Part shown: positions 9,264 through 17,201 of the stretch, piece by piece | Layout: each line of letters starts with the position of its first letter | Position numbering within the stretch: the first letter of the stretch is position 1 | Source of the DNA: Chryseobacterium sp. LAM-KRS1 | Lineage (GTDB): Bacteria > Bacteroidota > Bacteroidia > Flavobacteriales > Weeksellaceae | Reading direction: 5' to 3' | DNA: 64,000 nt | Assembly (NCBI RefSeq): GCF_013184525.1 | Contig: NZ_JAAOIZ010000002.1 | Location: 744,001-808,000 of the forward strand | The notes under the pieces: generated by a model | What the model saw: only the letters and a program-made list of their open reading frames with translations | Database searches by the model: none | Told to the model about the DNA's origin: nothing | Program-made: the position numbers and the translations under genes

Positions 9264-11105
9264 ATGAGCTTAATTTCGAAAAACGATTTAATCCAGGCTT
9301 CCGGCTTAAGTAAAATAGGGTTCCTAAAGAATCCTGTGGCATCTGCTATCATGAGCGTTGCTAAAATAAATGAAGTCAATAAACTATATGATAAACTAAA
9401 AGACAAGGAAGGTAAAGACTTTTTCGATTCATTTGTGAGGGAAAGAAACTTAAGCTATATTGCTTTTGAAGAAGATTTGGCTAAAATTCCCAAAACAGGT
9501 CCATTTATTTTGGTATCCAATCATCCTCTTGGAGCAATTGATGGGATATTGATGTGCAAAATATTAACAGAAGTGCGTCCGGATTTCAAAGTAATGGGTA
9601 ATTTTCTACTGGAGAAAATAAAACCAATGGAACCGTATGTAATTTCTGTAAATCCATTTGAAAACAGAAAAGGTGCTTACAGCAGCTCTTCCGGAATGCG
9701 TGAAACTTTAAAACATCTTGAAAATGGAGGATGTGTAGGTATTTTTCCAGCTGGTGAGGTTTCCAATAAAAACAATCCTTATAGTGAGATTTTGGATAAG
9801 GAGTGGGAAAAGCCCGCTCTAAAACTGATCAAAATGGCAAAAGTACCGGTTGTGCCCATGTATTTTCATGCAAAAAACAGTACTTTATTTTATCAGGTCG
9901 CAAAGATCCATGCTAATTTACAAACCCTGATGTTACCATCAGAAATGATGAATGACAGGGAAAAACCTATCCGTATCAGAATCGGTAAACCGATTGCGGT
10001 AAAGGCGATGGATGAAATGGAGACCATCGAAGAGCTGGGTGAGTTTTTAAAGCGTAAAGTTTATATGATGAAATCTTACTACGAAAAGAGAAAATCATTA
10101 GCGCAGGTTATCAACCTGCAAAACCTATCGTTAAAATTCCCTTTACTTAAAGAAGAAAATATTGTACAGAATATTATTGATGAAACTCCCAAAGAAAATA
10201 TTCTTTCTGACATCAATAAGCTGAGAGGTACGGATAAAATGCTTTTCAGTAATGGCAATTACGAAATCTATTTTACAACCTACGAAGAAATTCCTTCCGT
10301 AATGAGGGAAATAGGCAGACAAAGGGAACTTACATTCCGTGCTGTAGGAGAAGGCAGCAATCTCCCTTTTGATCTTGATGAATACGATAAACATTATCAC
10401 CATCTTTTTCTTTGGGACAATACGGCGGAGACACTTGTCGGAGCTTACAGGATGGCTTTGGGTAAAGATGTCATGAAAAAATATGGCATCAAAGGATTCT
10501 ATACCAGTTCACTTTTTGAATTTGAACAGGATATCCATCCGTTCTTCAAAAAGGTTATTGAAATGGGGAGAGCCTATATCTGCCAGGAATATCAACAGAA
10601 ACCTCTTCCACTTTTTTTATTGTGGCGGGGAATTGTTCATGTATGCCTGAGAAATTCTGATCATAAGTTCCTGATGGGTGGCGTGAGTATTTCCAATAAA
10701 TTCTCCGAATTTTCAAAGTCTTTAATGATTGAGTTCATGCGCTCAAATTATTATGACGGAGCCGTTGCCCAATACATTACTCCGAGAAACGAATACAAGG
10801 TAAAGCTTAGAGACCGCGACAAAAATATCTTTTTCGAGGAGATGGAATCCGATCTTAATAAGCTTGACAAAATCATTGATGATCTTGAACCGGAATTAAG
10901 ATTACCTGTTCTGATCAAAAAATACATAAAGCAAAACGCAAAAGTAATCGCATTCAATGTGGATCCAAACTTCAATGATGCTATTGATGGACTAATGTAT
11001 ATTCGAATCAGTGATCTTCCGGAAAGCACGATTAAGCCGGTACTGGAAGAAATGAGTGAACAAATCAGAAAAGAGCAGGAAAATAATCCGGCTGAGAATC
11101 AGTAG
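9264..11105 (+). CDS. Two-domain acyltransferase (PlsC + hemolysin/OlsB-like)
   Basis: The 613-residue protein joins two acyltransferase domains. The N-terminal half is a PlsC/lysophosphatidate acyltransferase-like domain with SNHPLGAIDG near residues 85-94 (the His/Asp charge-relay motif of this subfamily) and FPAGEVS further on. The C-terminal half, from about residue 330, is a GNAT-fold 'hemolysin'/OlsB-like N-acyltransferase (FRAVGEGSNLPFDLDEYD... LVGAYRMALG... EMGRAYICQEYQ). This resembles OlsF of Flavobacterium johnsoniae, where the two domains acylate ornithine at N and O. Here it may make ornithine, glycine or lysine lipids for the membrane. Substrate amino acid unknown. It probably shares a transcript with aspartate kinase. 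Confidence 0.8.
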   Translation: MSLISKNDLIQASGLSKIGFLKNPVASAIMSVAKINEVNKLYDKLKDKEGKDFFDSFVRERNLSYIAFEEDLAKIPKTGPFILVSNHPLGAIDGILMCKILTEVRPDFKVMGNFLLEKIKPMEPYVISVNPFENRKGAYSSSSGMRETLKHLENGGCVGIFPAGEVSNKNNPYSEILDKEWEKPALKLIKMAKVPVVPMYFHAKNSTLFYQVAKIHANLQTLMLPSEMMNDREKPIRIRIGKPIAVKAMDEMETIEELGEFLKRKVYMMKSYYEKRKSLAQVINLQNLSLKFPLLKEENIVQNIIDETPKENILSDINKLRGTDKMLFSNGNYEIYFTTYEEIPSVMREIGRQRELTFRAVGEGSNLPFDLDEYDKHYHHLFLWDNTAETLVGAYRMALGKDVMKKYGIKGFYTSSLFEFEQDIHPFFKKVIEMGRAYICQEYQQKPLPLFLLWRGIVHVCLRNSDHKFLMGGVSISNKFSEFSKSLMIEFMRSNYYDGAVAQYITPRNEYKVKLRDRDKNIFFEEMESDLNKLDKIIDDLEPELRLPVLIKKYIKQNAKVIAFNVDPNFNDAIDGLMYIRISDLPESTIKPVLEEMSEQIRKEQENNPAENQ

Positions 11106-11140
11106 GTTTTGTTATTCACAGAAAAAAAACGCCTTAATAC

Positions 11141-11171
11141 TTGCGTCATATACTAAAACTTACTACTTTTG
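11141..11171 (+). promoter_or_regulatory. Promoter of the first tRNA-Phe
   Basis: TTG (11141-11143), 20 bp, then TACTTTTG (11164-11171) matches -33/-7 spacing and the TAnnTTTG consensus. The leader that follows contains caacgaagtaa, also found before the second tRNA-Phe. Confidence 0.7.
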
Positions 11172-11213
11172 CATCACTTTAAAACAACGAAGTAAGACAA
11201 ACAAAAATATAAT

Positions 11214-11286
11214 GGTTTCTTAGCTCAGTTGGTAGAGCAATGGATTGAAAATCCATGTGTCCCTGGTTCGATTCCTGGAGAAACCA
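11214..11286 (+). tRNA. tRNA-Phe (GAA), copy 1
   Basis: All four arms fold: acceptor GGTTTCT/AGAAACC, D-stem GCTC/GAGC, anticodon stem ATGGA/TCCAT with loop TTGAAAA (anticodon GAA), and T-arm CCTGG-TTCGATT-CCTGG. Discriminator base is A. CCA is partly present in the DNA by chance (a-c-a). The sequence is identical to the copy at 35047-35119. Confidence 0.98.
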
Positions 11287-11288
11287 CA

Positions 11289-11319
11289 AACCACCTTTTA
11301 TAAGGTGGTTTTTGTTTTT
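11289..11319 (+). terminator. Terminator of the first tRNA-Phe
   Basis: AACCACCTT and AAGGTGGTT (ending 11310) pair around ttat and are followed by a T-rich run. The second tRNA copy has nearly the same terminator. The following 11320-11538 stretch holds no convincing gene; on the minus strand it contains only a short open stretch resembling a degraded C-terminus. Confidence 0.85.
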
Positions 11320-11538
11320 ATCTAATGCTCAATTTTTAGTATTCTGAAGTATATCGTTTTCCCCTATAATGATTCCTTCCAGAAATAAAGGGGAAAATTT
11401 TACTGATTTCATATCTTGATCAAAATATGGCATTAAGATTGAGCTTGTAAAGTTTGAACAGAAGGTTTTGAAGTGTTGTTCTTGAAACCAGTAAGCTTCC
11501 CAAAAAATCCATCAACCCATTTTTGACTATAAATCTAA

Positions 11539-12600
11539 TTATTTGGTGTCAATAATTGAGAATTTGTAAATAGTTGAATGTTTATATACACTTCTGGGAG
11601 TTAGTACTGGTGATGGAAAATGAGATTGATTAATTGCGTCGGGAAAGTTTTGCGTTTCCAAACAAAACGACTCTCTTTCCTGGTATATGTGATCCTCTTT
11701 TCCTTTTTCGTTTTTTATCCAATTGGCAGTATATAATTGTGAGCCCGGCATAGTGGTAAATACTTCCATTTTTCTACCCGACTCTGGCTCTATAACGGTA
11801 GCTACTAACTCTAACCTATATATACCATGTCTTAAAACAAAATTATGATCATATCCATTAGCAATAGCAAGTTGATCATGATCACTATCAATTCTGTCTC
11901 CAATACATGTCAGGGAGGTAAAATCAAACGGGGTATTTTTTACAGCTAAGATCTCGCCCGTTGGTTCATGATTTTTTGTAAGAGGAGTGTAAAAATCAGC
12001 CTCGATCTGCAATTGGTGGTTATTTATTGTTCCACTACCTTCTCCTGCCAAATTAAAATAAGAGTGATTCACAAGGCTGAGTATAGTTTCCTGATCTGTT
12101 GTTCCTGAATAATCTAATCTTAATTCATTATTTTCATTAATAGAATAGGTTACTGTTACAGTTACTGTACCCGGATAACCCTCATCCCCGTCAGGAGAAG
12201 TATATTGAAAGGTCACTTTTGAGGCGGAAGTCTCTTTAACATCCCATATTTTCTTATCAAAACCAATCAAACCACCGTGCAAATGATTACTCCCATCGTT
12301 AACTGTTAATGAGTATTTTTTTCTATTTAATGTAAATTTTCCTTTTTTGATACGATTAGCATATCTACCGCAAATAGCTCCTTGATAAAGTTTATTATTA
12401 TCAATATATTCTTGTGCTGTATTATATCCTTGTACCACATCTGTCAATTTCCCCTCTTTATCTTTAACATTAATACTAACTATGATTGCACCATAATTAG
12501 TTATCTGTACAATCATCCCATTCTTATTTTTCAAAGTGAATAATTGTACTTTCTGATTATTGTGAACTGTATTAAAAGCCACTTCACTGATGATACTCAT
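11539..12600 (-). CDS. galM: Galactose mutarotase (aldose 1-epimerase)
   Basis: GalM interconverts beta- and alpha-D-galactose, feeding galactokinase. The 353-residue protein has the GalM beta-sandwich pattern: ICGRYANRIKKG near residue 75, NHLHGG, the catalytic-His region SLVNHSYFNLAGEG and NGYDHNFVLR. ATMPGSQLYTANW and the Glu-bearing CLETQNFPDAINQ follow towards the C-terminus. No signal peptide is seen, so it acts in the cytosol. It is the last gene of the GH35-galT-galK-galM unit and begins 4 bp after the galK stop. Confidence 0.95.
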   Translation of the reverse strand: MSIISEVAFNTVHNNQKVQLFTLKNKNGMIVQITNYGAIIVSINVKDKEGKLTDVVQGYNTAQEYIDNNKLYQGAICGRYANRIKKGKFTLNRKKYSLTVNDGSNHLHGGLIGFDKKIWDVKETSASKVTFQYTSPDGDEGYPGTVTVTVTYSINENNELRLDYSGTTDQETILSLVNHSYFNLAGEGSGTINNHQLQIEADFYTPLTKNHEPTGEILAVKNTPFDFTSLTCIGDRIDSDHDQLAIANGYDHNFVLRHGIYRLELVATVIEPESGRKMEVFTTMPGSQLYTANWIKNEKGKEDHIYQERESFCLETQNFPDAINQSHFPSPVLTPRSVYKHSTIYKFSIIDTK

Positions 12601-12604
12601 TATT

Positions 12605-13888
12605 TCAAAAATCTAATTTGACGGCTCCTTTTTGCCTAATAAATAAAGGATGGCAAGAACCAGCACCAAATAAATGATTTAAAGTTGTAATGTATCTTTC
12701 AAGCAAATCTTCAGGAACAAAAGCTTGTATGGTTCCTGCGAATCCTCCTCCATGCACACGCCAAGCTCCACTACCTTTTAATACTACTTCGCTATATGCC
12801 AATCCCAATGAAACTGCTTGTTCTTTTATGTTACTTGATACATAAACATTTTGATTGTACATATATGAACTATGCCCAGAATCTATTACCAATTGTAAAA
12901 ATTTTTTAAAATCATTCTTCTCTAATGCCATTACTTCATCTACTACCCGGTCATTTTCGCATTCAAAATGAATTGCTCTTAAAATAGCCCGATCTCCCAC
13001 TTTCTGACGGATCGAAGGTGCAATATCCATTACTTTTTCCAAAGTAGTTTCTCTCAGCACACCGCATCCTAAATGGGTTGCAACGTCTTTCATCTCTTTA
13101 GGTAAAACAGCATATTCATTATTCAAATTGGTATGATCCCCTCGGGAATCTGTAATTACTAAAGAAAAGCCGGTAGATTCAAAATCAAAATCTACTTTTT
13201 TAACAATAGGATTTGCTATATCAGCAAAATCAATGGATACCAATCCTCCTACCGAACAAGCTACCTGATCCATTAATCCACAAGGTTTTCCAAAGAAAAC
13301 ATTTTCTGCATATTGTCCTACACGAGCATTTAAGATGGGATCTAATTTACCTTCGTTAAATAAATGACTAACAATTACCCCAATTAATACTTCAAATGAT
13401 GCAGACGAACTTAATCCTGAACCTTTAGGAACACATCCATCAATTACGGCATCGAATCCTCCTATTCCATATCCCAATTCCTTTAATCGAGCATTAATTC
13501 CGCGAACAAGAGCATCTGGAGTTAAAAATTCATTTTCGTTGGGAGCAAGATGATTTAAATCTACTTCAAATGATTGATAGCCTGAAGATTCAATCCGGAT
13601 TATATTTGAATTATTTTTAGCTGCAATGGCAATATTATCTAAGTTTACCGCACCCGCTAATACGCGACCATGATTATGGTCTGTATGATTACCTCCAATT
13701 TCGGTTCTTCCCGGTGCGCTGAAAACAGAAATCTCTTTATCCCCAAAAACTTCTTTGAAACGGGACAATGTTTTGGTATACCGGACTGCTTGCTGATGTA
13801 ATAATTCTGAATTCCGCCCATATAATTCTCTAAAAAGGGGGATATTACCATCTTTAATTATAGAATAAATATATTTAATATTTGACAT
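12605..13888 (-). CDS. galK: Galactokinase
   Basis: GalK phosphorylates alpha-D-galactose with ATP at C1. The substrate motif GRTEIGGNHTDHNHG, the ATP loop CVPKGSGLSSSASF and the C-terminal GGGFAGTIQAF are all present, as in GHMP-family galactokinases. I place the start at the ATG at 13888 (protein MSNIKYIYS..., 427 residues). A longer reading to 14032 would run through the end of galT and has no family resemblance. About 40 residues precede the usual GalK start, a modest N-terminal extension. The 49-bp gap to galT contains no terminator. Confidence 0.95.
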   Translation of the reverse strand: MSNIKYIYSIIKDGNIPLFRELYGRNSELLHQQAVRYTKTLSRFKEVFGDKEISVFSAPGRTEIGGNHTDHNHGRVLAGAVNLDNIAIAAKNNSNIIRIESSGYQSFEVDLNHLAPNENEFLTPDALVRGINARLKELGYGIGGFDAVIDGCVPKGSGLSSSASFEVLIGVIVSHLFNEGKLDPILNARVGQYAENVFFGKPCGLMDQVACSVGGLVSIDFADIANPIVKKVDFDFESTGFSLVITDSRGDHTNLNNEYAVLPKEMKDVATHLGCGVLRETTLEKVMDIAPSIRQKVGDRAILRAIHFECENDRVVDEVMALEKNDFKKFLQLVIDSGHSSYMYNQNVYVSSNIKEQAVSLGLAYSEVVLKGSGAWRVHGGGFAGTIQAFVPEDLLERYITTLNHLFGAGSCHPLFIRQKGAVKLDF

Positions 13889-13937
13889 TTTATTTGTATC
13901 CAATTTATAAAACAGTCTATTTTTATTAAGAGCTATT

Positions 13938-14987
13938 TTATTTAATTTTATAATGAATTGTTGAACTTTTTTTAAGAATGTCTGCGCTTTGTTCCGGAGT
14001 AATATCTCTTTGTGCTTCTGCCAGCATTTCATATCCTACCATAAATTTCTTCACACTAGCTGAGCGAAGTAAGGGGGGATAAAAATGCATATGAAAATGC
14101 CATTCCTCATGTGATTCTAGATCTGTAGGTGCCTGATGTATTCCGGCAGAATAAGGGAAGGAAGTAGAGAAAATATTATCGTATTTCACAGTTAAATCTT
14201 TCAATATTTGAGCAAATAAAACTTGATCTTCATGTGAAAAAGCCAGTAGGCTATTTAAAGGCATTTTACTAATAATCATTGTTTCAAATGGCCACGTTGC
14301 CCAAAATGGAACCAAGGCCACAAAAGCTTCATTTTCTAATATAATTCGCTCATTAATTCCTATTTCCCTTTGAAGATAATCAGACAGAAGGGTTGTTCCA
14401 TGTTTATCATAATAGTTCTTCAAATTTTGTTGTGTTCTAGCTACCTGGGAAGGAATAGATAACTGTGCCCAAATCTGCCCATGAGGATGAGGATTACTAC
14501 AGCCCATAATTGCCCCTTTATTTTCAAAAATCTGAACATGATTAATGTAATCTAGCATTCCCAGATTCTGATACTCTTCTTTCCAGACAGACACAACGTT
14601 TGTAATTGCTTCTACAGACATTTCAGGAAGAGTCAATGAATGGTCATGTGAAAAGCAAATTACACGATTAATTCCTCTTTCAGGTTCAGTTTTAAATAAT
14701 TCATCCTCGGTTTTATCAAAGGTTACTCCTTCGCTCAATAAAGCTCCAAAATCATTATCGAATACATACACACCCTCATACCGGGGGTTTTGGACTCCGT
14801 TAACTCTTGAATTTCCCGGGCATAAATAACATTCGGGGTCATATTGATTTTGAACGTTTGGCAATGGTTCTTCCTGTTGTCCTTGCCATGGCCGCTTTGC
14901 TCTTTGTGGTGATACTAAAACCCATTCATCCAATAAAGGATTATATCTTCTATGTGGATGATCTTTGCTGTTAAATGAACTACTCAT
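13938..14987 (-). CDS. galT: Galactose-1-phosphate uridylyltransferase
   Basis: GalT exchanges UMP between UDP-glucose and galactose 1-phosphate. The catalytic signature SNPHPHGQIW lies at residues 164-173 with the nucleophilic His at 169. The zinc-type CYLC pair is at residues 53-56. The C-terminal half carries FHMHFYPPL. The length of 349 residues is standard for the class I enzyme. UDP-galactose 4-epimerase (GalE), needed to close the cycle, is not in the window and must be elsewhere. The gene starts 16 bp after the GH35 stop. Confidence 0.96.
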   Translation of the reverse strand: MSSSFNSKDHPHRRYNPLLDEWVLVSPQRAKRPWQGQQEEPLPNVQNQYDPECYLCPGNSRVNGVQNPRYEGVYVFDNDFGALLSEGVTFDKTEDELFKTEPERGINRVICFSHDHSLTLPEMSVEAITNVVSVWKEEYQNLGMLDYINHVQIFENKGAIMGCSNPHPHGQIWAQLSIPSQVARTQQNLKNYYDKHGTTLLSDYLQREIGINERIILENEAFVALVPFWATWPFETMIISKMPLNSLLAFSHEDQVLFAQILKDLTVKYDNIFSTSFPYSAGIHQAPTDLESHEEWHFHMHFYPPLLRSASVKKFMVGYEMLAEAQRDITPEQSADILKKSSTIHYKIK

Positions 14988-15003
14988 ATTGAGTTTCTTT
15001 ATA

Positions 15004-16887
15004 TCAGTTTAGACCTTTTTCAGGGTTTAACTTGTCCAAAATAGGTTCGGTTAATGTATTTAATTCTGTATTAATTTTATTATTTTTCTGTTCAAAAATA
15101 ATAATCTCATTATCACCATTTTTTAAATAACACCCAGGTAAATATAATGTCTGTTGTGGTCCTACTGACCAATACCTTCCTAAATTAATTCCATTAACAA
15201 ATACAATTCCTTTTCCAAAAGGCCGCATATCCAAGAAAGTATCTCCCACTTTTGATACATTAAAATTTCCTTTGTAGATAGCTGGTCTATTCTCTTTTAG
15301 ATCTGATTTTTGTTTTGCATCAATTACCGGAGCCTTTTCAAAAGGAAGTCCATACATCTCCCAATCTCCGGTGATTTTTCGGTCATTAATAAATACAGGA
15401 GAAATAATTCCTTTTGTATTTTTATTAATAGCAGCTCCGTAGTTAATTCTTCCCATGTTTTCTACCAAAATGTCTAATTTTCCATTGAAGGGTATATTAA
15501 CTTCACATTCGTATTTTTTATAATAACGATTAAGCTCTCCAACTTTTTCTCCATTCACATAAACAATCGCATAATCTCTTAATCCATCAAGTTTTAAAGT
15601 TCCTTTAATTGGTTGATTAAAGTTTTTGCTGTACCAGACATAGCCATACCCCTGATTTAATTGCTCAAAAGTCAAAGGATTATCATTAATTACTGGCTTT
15701 ACATTATTTTTTAAATTTTCTAAATCTATTGCCTGAGACAATTTAATACCCTGAATCTGAATGACTGGAATTTTTGCAGGAATAGGAGGCGTAGAAGAAT
15801 TTTTTAATAATTCTCTTAATTTCAAATACTTTTCAGTCTCCCAACCTGCCTCAGTAATGGGAGCATCATAATCATAACTGGTCATACTCGGTTGTATGTC
15901 ATGATCTTTATCGTAATTAGCTCCAGAGGTAAACCCAAAGTTAGTTCCTCCATGCACCATGTAAATATTAAAGGAAATATCGTTATTCATGAATTTTTCA
16001 ATATGGCTTTTTACTCTTTCCGCGGCTTTACGAGGGAAAGGTTCTGCCCAATGATCTAACCACCCGGGATAGTATTCCGCTACCATAAAAGGACCTTCTC
16101 CGTTATGAAATTTCTTTACCTCTTTCTTAATATTTTCTGGATCTTCGTCTCCATTTGCAGTTGGCAAAGCGCCGGGCAAAGCACCTCCTTCAAATAACCA
16201 GTCTCCATCTGAAGTAAAAAACTCCATCCCTTTGAAACCAACTTCTTTTAATTGATCAAATACAGATGAACTATATTTTTTATGATCTTCCATTTTAATA
16301 TCTTCCCGTTGACTAACGAAAGATCCAAATTCATTTTCTCCCTGCACCATTACAATAGGACCACCATTAACAATCAGATAAGGTTTTACAACCTTATAAA
16401 GTTCTGTGAAATATGCTTTTGTTGAATGTAAAAAAGGAGTATTGTATTCTCTGATTTTCATATCCTTGTCATTTTGCAAAAACCAAGGATAACCTCCGAA
16501 TTCCCATTCTGCACACACATAAGGTCCCGGGCGAAGAATTACCATTAAGCCTTCTTCTTTTGCTATTTTTAAGAATTCAGATAAGTTTCGGTTCCCGGTT
16601 TGAAAATCCCACTTTCCAGGAGCTATTTCATGATAATTCCAAAATACGTATGTCGCTATTGTATTTAGTCCCATCGCTTTAACCATTTTTAAGCGATGTC
16701 TCCAATAATCATGAGGAATTCTGGCATAATGAATCTCACCTGAATGCAATTTAACTGCCTGTCCGTTAAATTTAAATTCTCCATTCTCGATTTTGAAAGA
16801 TTCGTATTTAATAGGTTTCTGTTGTGCATTTATCGAACTTGCCCCTACTAAGCACAAGGCTAAAATTATATTTTTAATAAGCTTCAT
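15004..16887 (-). CDS. Exported GH35 beta-galactosidase
   Basis: The enzyme releases terminal beta-linked galactose from glycans. A signal peptide covers residues 1-22 (ends SSINAQ), so it works in the periplasm or outside. The GH35 barrel begins at HSGEIHYARIPHDYW. The acid/base Glu lies in MVQGENEFGSF (about residue 186) and the nucleophile Glu in MVAEYYPGW (about residue 271). C-terminal beta-sandwich domains with galactose-binding-like folds follow (GIVFVNGINLGRYW). The 627-residue length fits bacterial GH35. It heads the galactose operon. Its promoter carries the conserved operator (site A). Confidence 0.95.
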   Translation of the reverse strand: MKLIKNIILALCLVGASSINAQQKPIKYESFKIENGEFKFNGQAVKLHSGEIHYARIPHDYWRHRLKMVKAMGLNTIATYVFWNYHEIAPGKWDFQTGNRNLSEFLKIAKEEGLMVILRPGPYVCAEWEFGGYPWFLQNDKDMKIREYNTPFLHSTKAYFTELYKVVKPYLIVNGGPIVMVQGENEFGSFVSQREDIKMEDHKKYSSSVFDQLKEVGFKGMEFFTSDGDWLFEGGALPGALPTANGDEDPENIKKEVKKFHNGEGPFMVAEYYPGWLDHWAEPFPRKAAERVKSHIEKFMNNDISFNIYMVHGGTNFGFTSGANYDKDHDIQPSMTSYDYDAPITEAGWETEKYLKLRELLKNSSTPPIPAKIPVIQIQGIKLSQAIDLENLKNNVKPVINDNPLTFEQLNQGYGYVWYSKNFNQPIKGTLKLDGLRDYAIVYVNGEKVGELNRYYKKYECEVNIPFNGKLDILVENMGRINYGAAINKNTKGIISPVFINDRKITGDWEMYGLPFEKAPVIDAKQKSDLKENRPAIYKGNFNVSKVGDTFLDMRPFGKGIVFVNGINLGRYWSVGPQQTLYLPGCYLKNGDNEIIIFEQKNNKINTELNTLTEPILDKLNPEKGLN

Positions 16888-16922
16888 CGTAATGTATTAT
16901 AAATCTAGTTTAGTTAATAAAA

Positions 16923-16991
16923 TAAATTTATAAATTTACCAGACACTACCATACTAGTTCCTACCGGTTTTTGTAGCTTTACTACCAGTTT
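16923..16991 (-). promoter_or_regulatory. Operator site A and promoter of the GH35-gal operon
   Basis: On the minus strand a -7-like TAAATTTA (16930-16923) lies 23 bp from the imperfect inverted repeat ACTAGT-tcct-ACCGGT (16953-16968). A further half-site ACCAGT (16984-16989) is exactly 21 bp beyond the ACCGGT arm. The same arrangement occurs at sites B, C and D. The inverted repeat overlaps or abuts the -33 region, consistent with control by the GntR/LacI-type regulator at 19175. Confidence 0.7.
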
Positions 16992-17010
16992 AAAATTTGG
17001 AAATATATCG

Positions 17011-17139
17011 AGGTTTATTAAAATAATTCGCGATTCTGTTCTACCCAAATACCAACAGATTATAAATTCCATTGAGCAAGCTCTTGCTCAACAACTGCTA
17101 AAAGATGAAAAACTACTTTCTATAAAGGTGTTTATGTAA
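17011..17139 (+). pseudogene. Truncated duplicate of the GntR-type regulator gene
   Basis: The frame from 17011 to the TAA at 17139 reads KIIRDSVLPKYQQIINSIEQ and onward. It matches residues 3-45 of the regulator at 19175 almost residue for residue through ALAQQLL. The ATG is lost (AGG in its place), one codon is deleted and a stop follows after 42 codons. The similarity extends upstream through the operator (compare 16950-17010 with 19113-19174). It is therefore a partial duplication of the regulator's 5' end plus its control region. Confidence 0.88.
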
Positions 17140-17201
17140 TAAATTTTGCAAAAAATCAAATTTCTCATTTTCCTCAAATACAAAACTCAAAATTATTTCT
17201 A

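Noticed and set aside
11320..11538. Possible degraded gene on the minus strand after the first tRNA-Phe
   Set aside because: Only a short open stretch ending in a stop; no recognisable family, so no pseudogene was called.
13889..14032. Long N-terminal extension of galactokinase into galT
   Set aside because: The extra 48 residues are galT read in another frame; family similarity starts after the ATG at 13888.
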